Origin: Arabidopsis thaliana
Taxonomy: Eukaryota > Streptophyta > Magnoliopsida > Brassicales > Brassicaceae
Length of the DNA stretch: 64,000 nt
Assembly (NCBI RefSeq): GCF_000001735.4
Contig: NC_003076.8
Location: 1,674,001 to 1,738,000, forward strand
Direction of reading: 5' to 3'
The notes beneath the pieces were generated by a model that saw only the letters and a program-made list of their open reading frames with translations, did no database searches and was not told the origin of the DNA. Positions 45,740 through 57,360 of this stretch are shown here, piece after piece. The position numbers and the translations under genes were made by a program. Numbering within the stretch: the stretch's first letter is position 1; every line of letters starts with the position of its first letter.

Positions 45740-48700
45740 TCATTTTTTCACAAATGCAGATTCAGCCAAGTCGATGGCTCGAGCAAGACCAGCGGCTTTG
45801 TTCTGGCACTCACAGTGTTCGTCTTGCGGGTCACTATCAGCTACTACACCAGCTCCAGCTTGAAGATAAGCCACCCACTCACGCCGTTTGTTAGCATCCT
45901 TGTAAGAGTACATTGTATTGTATTGACATGCTGTCGGAAAAACGATTGTCCTAAGGGATAAAGCAATGTCCATGTCACCAGTGAAGGAGACTCCACCAAA
46001 ACCGCCACTGTATGGTCCACGCCTCGTTGGCTCTAGCTCATCGATTAGTTCCATAGCTTTGACCTTTGGTGCACCACTAACTGTTCCCACTGGTAAAGCC
46101 GCACGTAGTACGTCCCAGCAAGTCAAACCATCTTGTAATTCTCCTGTCACCTACACACAGAATTAGAACTTAAGATATTAAGGAACACACTATGCGAGAC
46201 TTTAGATATTTGATCTACTACTAGTTATCTAATTAACAATTACCGTGGAGCTTATATGCATAACATGGGAATAACGTTCGATGTTCATAAGCTTCTCTAC
46301 TTTCACTGATCCGTATTTCGTAACCTTTCCAACATCGTTGCGACCGAGATCAACCAACATGATGTGCTCAGCACATTGCTTTTCATTCTCTAGCAGTTCC
46401 TTTTCTAATCTCTTATCCTCAACTTCATTCTTCCCTCTCTTGCTGGTTCCTGCCAATGGCCGATTCACTATCTTGTTCTGCTTCAAATATGATATAAAGG
46501 TTAGCTTCAAAAATGATATAAAGATTAATGCAGCTTTGAGAAAAGAGAGATTTACCTGCTTTACTTTGGTGAGAATTTCTGGACTTGATGCTACCAAAAT
46601 GCATCCTCTAGCCTGAATAACAGAACGAAAACAGCATTGATGGTTTATCCACAAGTACAAAATGCAAAGTTGTTGAGAAATGTTCTCTCCATCACCAACC
46701 TGCAAATAACCCATATACGGACTTGGATTCACAACTCTTAGTGCTCTATAAACTTCAAAGGGGTCTGCAAATGTTCGCCGCTCAAAACGTTGACTCAGCA
46801 CGATCTGAAATATGTCTCCTGCAAGTATATGTTCTTTGGCCTTGACCACAGCCTCCTTGTACTCTTCGCATGTCACGTTTGAATTATCCAAAGATGGCCC
46901 AAATTGTCGTGTCTGAAGATTCACGTTACCTGCAGCCAGTTTTGGCCTGCATAGATTCACAGCGGAAGAAAAATGAACAACTTTTAAGAATAGTAGCCAA
47001 ACGGAGCTGAAAAACTTAATCAATTCAAAGAGATACTCACGGCTCAATATCATGTAACTTGGCCACCAAGTTCTCCAAATGTTGCATTCCATTACTGTAT
47101 GCCTTTTCGTAAGGAAGGCTCCCATCTAGTCTAATCCAGTGAATGACATATGCTTTCTGTAAAATTTTACAAGGAATCTCTAGTCACCACTTCAAGAACA
47201 AGATAACGCATAAAAAGGAAACTAAGATGCATGTCTCAGTTAATCATAAAACATGGATGGTGACAAAATGATTACCTTTTCCACGTGATCAAATACAACT
47301 ACATCGTCGTACAGACCAAGATGCATGTCTGGCAAGTTCCTATCATCCTCAGGGGCCTTTGAAAATGGCAATTTCCTCTTCTCAACATAACGAACAGTGT
47401 CGTACGAGAAAAAACCAACCCACCCACCTATCATAATAAAGAAATCTTACTAAGAGATACCACTTCATGAACAAGATAAAGCACAAAAAGTAAACTAAAA
47501 CACTAAGGGCAATCAATCTTCTATCTAAAAGCGCGAGAAAAGATATTCAAGAACGTAAAGGCGAATTGGGCACAAAAGGTAGAGGGAAAACTAGATCACA
47601 ACAGGGACAGAATGACCAGCATAAGAAAGTTCTCTACTTTATCAATTGCTCTTGCCTCTTGGGAAATCAGACGTACATGTTTACAACTAGGAATCCCATG
47701 ACCCCATATGATATGGTATGTAGTGAACACGGGTTACGTGCATTAATTGCTAAATGGTTTTGAGATAGAAATCCATGAAACTTGACATTTAAAAAGATCA
47801 CTCAAAAGCAAGAGCTTGTCTCGAAGACATCCATACCATTATCACATATCCCCAGTCCTTAAAACTAGTGGCTTCATTCCTTTTAAGTTAACTATTCTAG
47901 AAAGTGACTCATTATAAACAATAAAGAAGAATCTCTTACCACAAAACGCATCTGGAAGGTCCTGAACTAGTTGAGGATCAGGGTTCCATTTCTCAGAGAT
48001 TTTTCTTGGGATCTCCATTGGATCTTCGACGAATTCCTCAGTCATGGTTTCATTGTTGTGATCCATTACAATAACTTTATTCTCCTTTGCCACGATCTCC
48101 ATCGCAGGCTGAGCCCCAACAACGCTATAACGACCCTATCGAGACCAATCACATCAAAGAAACAATTAGGAACTGAGACATATTAACAGATAAAAAGGAT
48201 ATGTACAAAGAAAGATTATATACTTACAACGCTAGACATCTGAGAACCAGGCTCAACGGACTCGAAAAGAAAGCTAGGAGCTTCACGGTCATCTTCTTTG
48301 ACCAAACAACGGTAAGCAAGAACAGGAGTAAGCTGATCAGAGAATATACAGCGGTAAATTGGTATAAGGTTTGTACTCTTAGAAGCATCTGCCAACTTCT
48401 TTGTATCACTTACTGCAGAGAACAAGTCCAAAAACATGTATCAGAACTGTTTTCACGCTTAAGAAGATTCACATTCACAATCAAACCAATCAAATTAGTC
48501 AGAGAATAGAAATTATAAGCTTGACATAAATGTCGTTCAACCATTTTCCCGCATTTTATCGGTAAAAAATCAAACAATCAAAAACCCAAATTAAAAGAAA
48601 AAACGAAGAGCATTGCTTCACCTATTGAAGCTTCCGGAGAAACAGAGACGCATTTAATCGAACGGAAAGAAGGCGCGTAAGCCGAGCTTCTACCGGAGTA

Positions 48701-48811
48701 TCCAGTAACGGTCACAGAAGAAGAAGAGAGATAACGAGAAGCAACAGAAGGGAGAAGCCGGCGAGAGAAAGTCAGTGCTTGCATCGTCGCTACGTTCATA
48801 GAGGAAGACAT
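45740..48811 (-). CDS. ASA1: Anthranilate synthase alpha subunit 1 (AT5G05730-like)
   Basis: Nine exons: 48622-48811, 48228-48412, 47940-48135, 47276-47427, 47041-47156, 46700-46946, 46556-46612, 46244-46477 and 45740-46150. They total 1788 nt, or 595 aa, as known. A Ser-rich plastid transit peptide (about 60 residues) precedes the Trp-binding N-terminal domain ([10 protein letters not shown]) and the chorismate-binding domain ([48 protein letters not shown]). It makes anthranilate from chorismate and glutamine-derived ammonia, the first and feedback-regulated step of tryptophan synthesis. Residue 341 is Asp (RTFAD); as I recall, the trp5-1 feedback-insensitive mutant has Asn there, so this allele should be normally inhibited. 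ASA1 is induced by jasmonate, ethylene and pathogens. Confidence 0.97.
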
Positions 48812-50022
48812 TGTAACGGCTAAGAACTCGGTGGCGGCCGGAATGTTTGAAGATCGGAGAAGAAGATTCAGAGGTGACGGCTAAATGAGTAAATTTGATT
48901 AGTGATTATTCTACGAGATGTGGCATATTTATAAAGAAGATGACCATGTGACTTATTTAGCAATTTACTTTAATACCCCTTACCTGTATTTTCCAATTTC
49001 CCTCATTTTTTCACTATAAGTCATGTGCATGAACCATGAAGGCAGCGAACCCTTTTCGGAAAAACTAAGCAAACTTGTCATTCACAAAGATATTGCATCA
49101 GTTTCATAAGCAAACGATACGAACGGTCGTCTTTCTCAAAAGTCAAAAACCCTTATCTTCTTACTTTAGTGTTCGAAAAGTCTTTCTTTATTAATGCCAT
49201 TACAAGACAATCCTCAAGTATGCGTTTTTCATTTTTTTCCAACAAAAATAAAAACATAGAAAAGTTGGTAACATGCCTGATAGCGGAATGTTAACAATAC
49301 TACTTCTTTTACCAGATTAGTATTTAATTTCTTCAGTCAATTATATAATAGTACGAATGTAGAAACTTTGACATTTTCTTGAATAAACAACGATCATAGT
49401 AGGACTATGTAAATTGGAAGGTTGCTTTAGCCTTTAGTTGCTACCAACCAAAATCAAATCCATCCACATTAAAAGCATGTGCTTTTCTTCTTATCTTTTA
49501 CCTTCCAATTTCATAATATTATTCTTTCCTTCTATTATACTAATATTAATCCTTCCTAGTCATTTCTTTATGTTATTAAAGTTTTGAATTGTTTTTCTTG
49601 AATAGAGAATTTAACGTCGTTATAGCATCAAATTTGTCACATACTCTCGCATGTCTATAATGTAGTTTAAATTTCTATTAATTCGTCTGATATATATATA
49701 TATATATACAAAGTTGTTAACAATATGATTATCACTACCCCATAAACAAAGTTGGTCTTTTCTGTTTTTCCAACCAGTGAAAGTCTCTTTTTCAAAACCT
49801 AGATTGACAATCCCACACGTAATTAATAACTGATTAGCAAAATATTAGTTCACATTTCTGTGAGAAATTTGGTTTGTTTCCTAAACTGCTCCATGAGAGT
49901 AAAAATATAGAGCAAGAACAAAAACATAACTTTAGATGTCAAAGTAGAGCATAGAGACCAAAACAAAAAGTTACAACTATATCTCTGATTTCTTATTGTG
50001 CGGTGTAATGATATGAGTCACT
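48812..50022. other. ASA1 promoter and spacer
   Basis: The 1.2 kb is AT-rich with an (AT)n run near 49690-49708. The ASA1 promoter is the left part. No ORF, RNA gene or transposon end is recognisable. Confidence 0.5.
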
Positions 50023-52859
50023 TCACAAGCCAATCATCATGGCTTCATTGCCCGTGAAAGCAAATGGGTAAGGCAAACACACAAGCAAGGAGAGAAACAA
50101 AACCAGGATTCCAAGAGACACATACTTATCATCAGGCACCGTGATTTCTTCAGCCAGCGGCGCAATCGGTCCACGCTGCAGGAAGAATATCAGAACCACC
50201 CAGTAGAATGCCACGTCGCTGAACAACGCCGATAAGCCCAAAAGCGCTATGGATGCACCCGTGAGCCGTGTTGCGGTCTGAAATCATTAGGAGACATATA
50301 TAATTCTGATTACTACCTAATCAATCTACTATGGGGAATGGACTCGAACACAAAGACGAATAGTATAAGACATTGTTAAGCTTTTTAAGTCATTCTAATT
50401 AGTGTTACCTTTCTTCCCCAAATGGAGAAAGCTATTTTGCCCCCATCGAGCTCCCCCGCAGGGATACTGTTAATGCCATTGATGAGAAGTCCAGCCCATG
50501 CCCAGATCACAAGTGGGTTAAGAGATATTGAAGTTCCTTCTTTGAGTGCATCACCTAGTAGGAGCTTTGCTATAAGAGAAAAAGAAACAAAATTTAAACA
50601 TTGATCAACTCTCCAGCTTCAGCCTGCAACACTTTATCATATTTGATTGAGAGCTAAAGCTTACCAATACCACCAGCAAGGAAGGACTCGTGAAACACTG
50701 ATGCATCAACTACAACGCCAATGCCGTCACTGGGAGGCACGAATAACCCTATAAGAAACAGAATCAAGCCTAGAGAAAAGCCAGCCAAAGGTCCTGCAGC
50801 TGCAACCTTCAAAAGATCTTCTCGCTTGGCTACGATATTTTTGATTCTCGTTATAGCACCGAAAGAGCCTATCTGCCATCTAAAACATGTTCATTAAATG
50901 TCTAAAAAAACCAAATTTCAGCTGAAAGTTTTTCCTTTTCTTTCAAATAGAACATCGCATCTTCACCTGCCAACTTGGAACAAAGAATGGAACACCAAGC
51001 TTTATTCCTAAGCTATTTGCAACTAAAATGTGTCCCAGTTCATGTACTCCAAGGACAAGAGCGGTGACAAGAGCTCCTGGTAAGCCATCTTTTAACAGTT
51101 CAAGGTTGTCAAAGGCCGATCTGCAATTAAATTCATATATGGGAGGGAAATTTTTTATTCAGTTAGATGTTTTGGAAGCATAACATATTCTAGAGAAAAC
51201 ATGTTCAAGATGTTCTTACAGTAAGTCGGATTGCAAGGCAGGCACATTACGGAGAAACAATGTAAACAATGCCACCAATCCAAAAGAACCAGCAGCAAAC
51301 CATTCAGGAACAGCTGCAAATTATATGTAGTATCCAGCTAAAACTTAATAATCTGAGAGAGATATCCTTATTAACATGGAAGTGTATAGCAATATACCTG
51401 TTGTCTCGGGTTCTAAGGACCTTCTTGGAACAACAACGGCCACAGGTTTATCATCCTCAGGATTCGTGAGAAGGAAAAGCTTGTACTGGTCACCAAAATT
51501 ATTCTGCAGATTGATGAGCAATACACTATTACTCTTTGTCACAACATGTGCTTGTCAACGATCATAGTTAAGAAAGGAAACCCAAAAAGCAGAATTGTTA
51601 CCTCCATCCTCGTCTTTATCTTCTCGTAACTTGTAGCAGGCTTGCCTCTTAGATTTCCTTTGAACAATACCCCACCCTACCAACATTGGATAAAAACGTC
51701 AGGAGATCCAACAATAAGAGAATTTCAGAACCTCGTATTTATGTTTCATTAAAAGCAAAGTTGGTAATAACGTTAGGAAAAAAGACTGATGAGTTTCTCA
51801 CTGTCTCACCTCATATGGTTCTTGGCTTGTTACGAAGAAGGTGTCAAATCCAAATACTTGGCCCCTGAGAATATCAATGGTTTCCTTGGGGAGTCTCATG
51901 GAATCGTCCAATTGTAATGGCTGTTCACAACAACTTTTTATGAAAGATAAACAACCAGAAAACATTATGCTGTCGTCTTTGTAAATAACATGGATGATAA
52001 TACTTACATTCACACCAGGAAGAGGAGAACCACTGCTAACTTCTAATTTATCACCGTCCTATTCCAAATGCAGTAGAGTACAACACATTCAGAAACAAAA
52101 CCAAGAAACAACGCATATGGACACGTTATGCCATGTTTTCAAATTAGATTCAATTACTTTCAAGTTTAAATTACTAGACTACCAAAACTTAAACTTACAA
52201 ATTGAGCTTTAACTTCACTATGGATGCATTAGTTTCCAAGTAAGAAGACAATACCTGAGAACTGAACTGAGCTTTGTTTTCCTCCTCATTGCCCGGCGCT
52301 TCATTCACAACCGTTGACTGTGAATTCAACTCAGTAGGAATTTTTGTAGGAGGATCATCTGCAGAGCTCTCTTTGCCTTCTTTATTATCCTGCAAAGAAG
52401 AACTTACGAACTCAGACGCGTATACGTACCAACACTTCTAATGGACCACGAAAAAGTTTCCACATAGGGAAAATCATAAACAGAATCATAGTCTCTAGAA
52501 GAAAAAGCCACATTGATACAAAAGCAAATACCTCATCATCATTGCCTTCTGGTTCCGTTTGCGTCTCCGTCACTCTAACCAAAGTCTCTCTCTTTCTGAA
52601 AACTCTAAATTCAAAGCCACCAGAATAAGTAGACAAAGAAGTAGCAGTGCTCACGCCTCACGGATTAACAAAAGAAGAAGATGAATAAAACAATATACCT
52701 TTCAAGCTTCAGATCCTTCTTCCTTCGAGATGTTCCTGTTTGCCCAAAATTGAGACTGGAAGTAGCAGCTACAAAAGGCTGAAACTGAAGACTACAACAT
52801 GAGCTGCATTGCGACAAGACGCCGAAATTGCCGCGAAAACTAGCCACCGCGAGATTCAT
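50023..52859 (-). CDS. EGY2: Plastid S2P-like metalloprotease EGY2 (AT5G05740-like)
   Basis: Twelve exons: 52699-52859, 52532-52604, 52255-52389, 52008-52058, 51810-51920, 51602-51676, 51398-51503, 51220-51313, 50967-51120, 50665-50872, 50409-50569 and 50023-50277. Spliced length is 1584 nt, or 527 aa. A Ser/Cys-rich plastid transit peptide and an acidic linker lead to a membrane domain with the zinc motif HELGH (residues 295-299), the second metal motif in AGELDGGKIAF, and several helices. It is an intramembrane protease of the thylakoid. The reference form I remember is 556 aa. The 87-nt intron at 51921-52007 is stop-free and in frame, and retaining it gives exactly 556. Start ATG 52859 is used; upstream in-frame codons include no ATG. 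Confidence 0.93.
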
Positions 52860-53594
52860 GTCCTTAAGAAAGCGACCAACAAAATTCGAAAAGTCGAGAC
52901 TTTTAGATTCTCCGATCAAAACTCTGATGCCATTATTACAAAGTAAAGATTTTTAATTTATGTTCTTCAGATACTTGTACGATTTCAGATGCTGTGTCCT
53001 CTCGTGGTTCTCTTATCGTTGGAGGAGAGAGGATCTTTCATTTATCCGTTGGAGGAGCTCTTTCCAAGAATAACGCCTCGTCGTTTTCGCCTTTTAGAGC
53101 GACATGTAGTTCCTTTCTTAATATCTCAAACGACACGTTTATGTGGTAAGGATAGAATTTGGGCCTTAAAATTAAACAATTAGGCTTTAGATATACTAGG
53201 TCTTAAATATATTGGACCTGGTGCAAATGCAAAGAACCGGGCCTGAATAAGAAAGACCAAAGCCCGATTATCCCCAGTTTTTTGCCGACACGACTGCCCC
53301 TTCTTGATAATAAAAACGGCATACATGTTCTTTTATTTAAACGACACTAGGTTCTCTACTTAATATACAAAACGCCACGCATGTTTGCACGCAATCCTTC
53401 TGAAAGTCGTTCATCTGTAGAAAGGCTTGAAAGCTGTGTGCGGATTGTGGAAGAGGAGGCGATATTTTTCAATCGTCGCTCGTTTGGGAAAGTCCTCACA
53501 TCTTAGATGAACTCCAATCGCTTCGAGAAACTCTAATTCCTCGGGAGTTTCCGATAGCATCATCGGGAAATTGTTTTTCCGTTGAACAATCACA
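52860..53594. promoter_or_regulatory. Head-to-head region, EGY2 / DnaJ gene
   Basis: The region contains TGGGCC at 53159-53164 and GGGCCT at 53238-53243 with further GCCC words near 53262, arranged as site II-like elements on both strands. A stretch before 53594 is open on the minus strand but overlaps the DnaJ start and lacks motifs. Confidence 0.5.
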
Positions 53595-54479
53595 ATGGAT
53601 GGTAACAAAGATGACGCGTTGAAATGCCTAAAAATCGGCAAGGATGCTATAGAAGCAGGAGATAGATCTCGCGCTTTGAAATTTCTTGAGAAAGCTCGTC
53701 GTCTTGATCCAAATCTTCCGATCGATGGTCTTGTTTCGGATCTGAAGAAGCAATCGGATGAACCAGCGGCGGAGGAGGATTCGCCGGGATCTGCTGCCAA
53801 CGAGTCATCTAAGCCGTCGGATCGACCTTCTCTTCGTCAACGTGGATCTTCGTCATCAGCCGCGGGATCGTCATCATCTTCGTCTTCCACGGAAGAACAA
53901 CGAACGATCGTGAGGGAGATAAAATCGAAGAAGGATTACTATGAGATCCTTGGATTGAAAAGTAACTGTTCAGTGGAAGATTTGAGGAAATCTTATCGGA
54001 AACTCTCGTTGAAAGTTCATCCTGATAAGAACAAAGCTCCTGGTTCTGAAGAAGCTTTTAAATCCGTCTCTAAAGCTTTTCAATGCCTAAGCAACGAAGA
54101 CACTAGAAGAAAGTACGACGGCAGTGGTTCCGATGAGCCTGCTTATCAACCACGCCGAGATGCGAGAAGAAACAACGGATTCAATGGATTCTACGACGAT
54201 GAATTTGATGCTGATGAGATTTTCAGAAGCTTCTTTGGTGGTGGTGAAATGAATCCTGCTACTACTCAGTTCCGATCATTCAATTTTGGTGGAGGAACTA
54301 GAACAGCTAATCAAGCTTCTGATACAGGATTCAATCCTCGTGTACTTCTTCAAATACTTCCTGTTGTGTTCATACTACTACTCAACTTTTTGCCTTCTCC
54401 TCAACCAATTTACTCGCTTTCTCATCGTATAACTACGAGCTCAAATTCACCACGCATAGGGGCGTCACTTACTTTGTGA
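53595..54479 (+). CDS. DnaJ (J-domain) membrane-type co-chaperone with truncated tail (AT5G05750-like)
   Basis: The 294-codon ORF begins MDGNKDDALKCLKIGKDAIE, the usual N-terminal helix pair of the DNAJB12/14-like family. A Ser-rich linker precedes a complete J domain (residues 114-178: DYYEILGLKSNCSVEDLRKS, then the HPD motif in VHPDKNKAPGS, and FQCLSNEDTRRKYD). A Gly/Phe stretch and one membrane helix (ILPVVFILLLNFLP) follow. The family then has a luminal DUF1977 domain. Here that domain is cut off after IYSLS: a shift by one base near 54421-54425 leads to TGA at 54477-54479, while the correct continuation is open in another frame to 54673. It acts as an Hsp70 partner at the ER, presumably with reduced function of the tail. 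Confidence 0.88.
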   Translation: MDGNKDDALKCLKIGKDAIEAGDRSRALKFLEKARRLDPNLPIDGLVSDLKKQSDEPAAEEDSPGSAANESSKPSDRPSLRQRGSSSSAAGSSSSSSSTEEQRTIVREIKSKKDYYEILGLKSNCSVEDLRKSYRKLSLKVHPDKNKAPGSEEAFKSVSKAFQCLSNEDTRRKYDGSGSDEPAYQPRRDARRNNGFNGFYDDEFDADEIFRSFFGGGEMNPATTQFRSFNFGGGTRTANQASDTGFNPRVLLQILPVVFILLLNFLPSPQPIYSLSHRITTSSNSPRIGASLTL

Positions 54480-54673
54480 GATCAGCCAAGTTCGAGCAGG
54501 AATATCCGATAAGTAGCTTCGAGAGACAGAGGGTTGAAGAGCAAGTTGATAGAGATTACTTGTCTATACTTGGCCAGAATTGTCGCCATGAGCTTCAGAG
54601 ACAACAATGGGGATATATCCGCGAAACGCCACGTTGCGACATGATGAAGAGGTTTGATGCAGCTGCTGCATAA
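54425..54673 (+). pseudogene. Stranded DUF1977 tail of the DnaJ gene
   Basis: Reading from TCG at 54425 gives SYNYELKFTTHRGVTYFVRS, then RQQWGYIRETPRCDMMKRFD and a stop at 54671-54673. These are the conserved C-terminal motifs of DUF1977. The frame differs from the upstream ORF by one base, as a single-base deletion would produce. The tail has no stop codons, so the lesion is recent or the frame is still used by some alleles. Confidence 0.8.
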
Positions 54674-55110
54674 ACCATCCAGGTCAGAGAGAGACTGAAG
54701 CACCAAGTTAGTAAACTCAAATCCAAGAAACTTGGTTGGATTGTTCTGAGACATAGCTATGGTACTTACTAACTTCTGAGCATTTTTGTTGATGCTTCAG
54801 TAGTTTGATTTCTAAGTCCCAAACTCATATACGTTGATTACTGTCCTCCTTATGATGTTTAGTATGAAACATATTATGTGTGATTATATCTTAATTAGAA
54901 TAATAATTACTTTGTTTGCTTTGAATTTTTACTTGAGTTAAATGCTATTACATCAGAAGTTTCCTGGTAAAATACAACTGAGTCTTGCAGAAAAATTAAA
55001 CTTTTTGACACTCCACTATCCACACAAAAAAAAGGAGCCCTAGAAGCTTACAAGCTTAACATATGTATAGATTTGATACCCCCAGGAACAAGAGATAAAA
55101 TGGTATTGTT
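54674..55110. other. Convergent 3' flanks of the DnaJ gene and SYP31
   Basis: These 437 bases should hold both 3' UTRs. Nothing else is recognisable. Confidence 0.5.
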
Positions 55111-56903
55111 TTAAGCCACAAAGAAGAGGAAAACAATCAGGAACAAGATGATAACAGCAAAGATCTTCATCATGAGCCATCTATTTGACGAAATTCGAGT
55201 GAGATGCTGCAGAAGAGCGCTACGTGCTCCCTCTACATTAACTAACGATTCATCCATATTGTCATCGATTCTGTTCCATAAAACTAACAGGTGTTAGATG
55301 ATGTTCCCAGCAACTCGGAAAATGTCGGGTTGTGGGTAAGAAAACGTTAACGAACCTGATTGCTAGCTCTCCTTGTTGTGTGACCATTGTAGCTAGCTGC
55401 GGGAATATTCCACTGAGCTCTGTTATTCTTGATTCAACACTGTGAAGTGCAACCGCTCGACTTTGGCTATAGTTCTCCTGCTTTGGGACTGTTTGCTGCA
55501 ACAAGGACATCTCCATTTGCTGTGAAGGAGCATTCTCGATCGCGGATCTGCGTCTGTTTTAGCATGACATAAACAAAACATCATGTTTTATACATCATTT
55601 TGACCTTCAAGCATAACGGTGAACAAACACAATCAAGAGTTGTAAGTAATGGGAATTAGGACATACCTGAGCTGGCTACCTGGCGGAGCTCCAGTATTTA
55701 ATGGAGGTAATCTGATCGGTTACAGGAGACAAAACCTAATTAGATAAGAACAACTATTACATAGGAAGTAGTTCTTAAACAAAACTCACAGTGGTTGTTG
55801 TAAATTCCCGAAAGGATTTGATGAACTTGACCAAGGAGGAGGCTCAGGTACAGATTTTGCATTATTCTGAGGCGGACTATCTACTGCATTTTTTGTGGAA
55901 AAGAGTTGTTTCCGGTTTTCATGAGCCTTCATGTTCTGCAGGAAGACAAGACATATCTCAATAAAACACTGTCCATTGTAGGATAATAGGCAGATACAAA
56001 TCAATAAAAGGTTGACAAATCTGCAAATCCAACCTCTGATCTCGTAGTTAGAACATCTTGAAGCTGCTTAGTAGCTCCCATAAGTCTGGTTTTCAAGTCA
56101 TCACAAACAGCAGTGTAATGACCAACTTGGTCCTGTGAATAGTTCCCATCAGCAAGCTCCATGTTCTGAAGGGTTTGCAAATCCGAGAGAGCCATATTCA
56201 GCCCCGTGATATCGTTCCTGATCAACACAGTTAACTCCTGTATTTCCACAGTCCGGTCATTGAAAATCGTCGATTGTTTTGCCACTGTGATTCATCAAAA
56301 GTTTCAGGTAAACAAAAACTAAGGCTGCTCTCAATTGTAATCACAACAATGTCACTAGAATCGTTTAAAGATCATATGCAATACATCTAAACACAGACAA
56401 ATAACTTCCGCAGCAAGCAACATGGAATTTTCTATTTTCTTCTAAGCACCATTTCTTGTTGCAAGCTAAATGCATAAAAGCAGGGTTTACGTTACACCTT
56501 TCCTACAAGACAGCTATAGGAATCTATGTATTAACCTCGTTAGAATCCAAAAAAAAAAAAAAAAAAAGCCTAATTTCATTATCCGGATCAAATACCCTAA
56601 CATTTCTCATGTTTATTCAAATCCAGACGAAATTGATTCCAGCAGAAATTAAATATGAAGATGACGAGCATAGATCTGATACTGGATCGTACATTTAGCG
56701 AGCCTCGTGATCTTCTGTGACGTTTCTTTAATACCTAACCCGATCCGGGAAGCCTTCTTATTGAATTCGGATCCCGGAGACGACCGTTTGGATGATGCCG
56801 GATCATCTTCATCTTGATGAACGGACGGGATTGCCCCGATCTTCTTCAATGTTTGGGACAGTGAATGAAGCTCCACCGTCCGATCTCTGAACGTCGAGCC
56901 CAT
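55111..56903 (-). CDS. SYP31: Golgi syntaxin SYP31 / SED5 (AT5G05760-like)
   Basis: Six exons: 56693-56903, 56034-56284, 55790-55935, 55667-55711, 55356-55553 and 55111-55270. The sum is 1011 nt, or 336 aa, as known. The N-terminal peptide MGSTFRDRTVELHSL is the Sly1-binding type motif of Sed5. It is followed by an Habc bundle (RNDITGLNMALSDLQTLQ) and a Pro-rich linker (VPEPPPWSSSS). A Qa-SNARE helix follows (VALHSVESRITELSGIF, QLATMVTQQGELAIRIDDNM), with a C-terminal anchor (IFAVIILFLIVFLFFVA). It is the target SNARE for ER-to-Golgi and intra-Golgi fusion. No lesion seen. Confidence 0.96.
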
Positions 56904-57049
56904 CGGAGGGTCGGAATTGAACTAAAGTCACCGGCAAATTGATGAATTTCCTCAGATGATGAGCTTTATTTCGAGAGTAACGAGAGATGTATCAATCGGA
57001 GAAAGAGACTGAGAAACATATAGGGAGCATATTCGATTTACGTCAAAAT

Positions 57050-57360
57050 AACAAATTTTATGTTATTCAATTATAAATTTTTAAAAGTTTAATAAAATCT
57101 AATGTTATTGAACAAGTGATTCTAAAATCTACTTAAAAATCCCATGTTATTAAAAACATTTGAGACTTAAGTTAATTTGAATGGATTTACTTACTTCAAA
57201 ATACAGAATTTTAAATCTCATAATTTTAGGTTATAACAACTTCTTGAATTTGAGAAGATTTTACAATAAATCATAATAAATTCTTAAATTCACTCAATTT
57301 TTTCAAAATCATATAAAAACTCAAAATAAATCAAATCACTCGAAATATAACATTGAATAC
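57050..57360. repeat. Degenerate relative of the MITE at 13244
   Basis: About 310 bases share the word pattern of the Harbinger-like MITE interior: TGTTATTCAAT, TTTTAAAA, repeated ATGTTATTG and AAATC. Clear terminal repeats are not visible. It is classified only as a possible decayed copy. Confidence 0.35.

Noticed and set aside
52860-52919. N-terminal extension of EGY2 (MIGESKS...)
   Set aside because: The first codon is TTG, not ATG; the conserved plastid start is the ATG at 52859.
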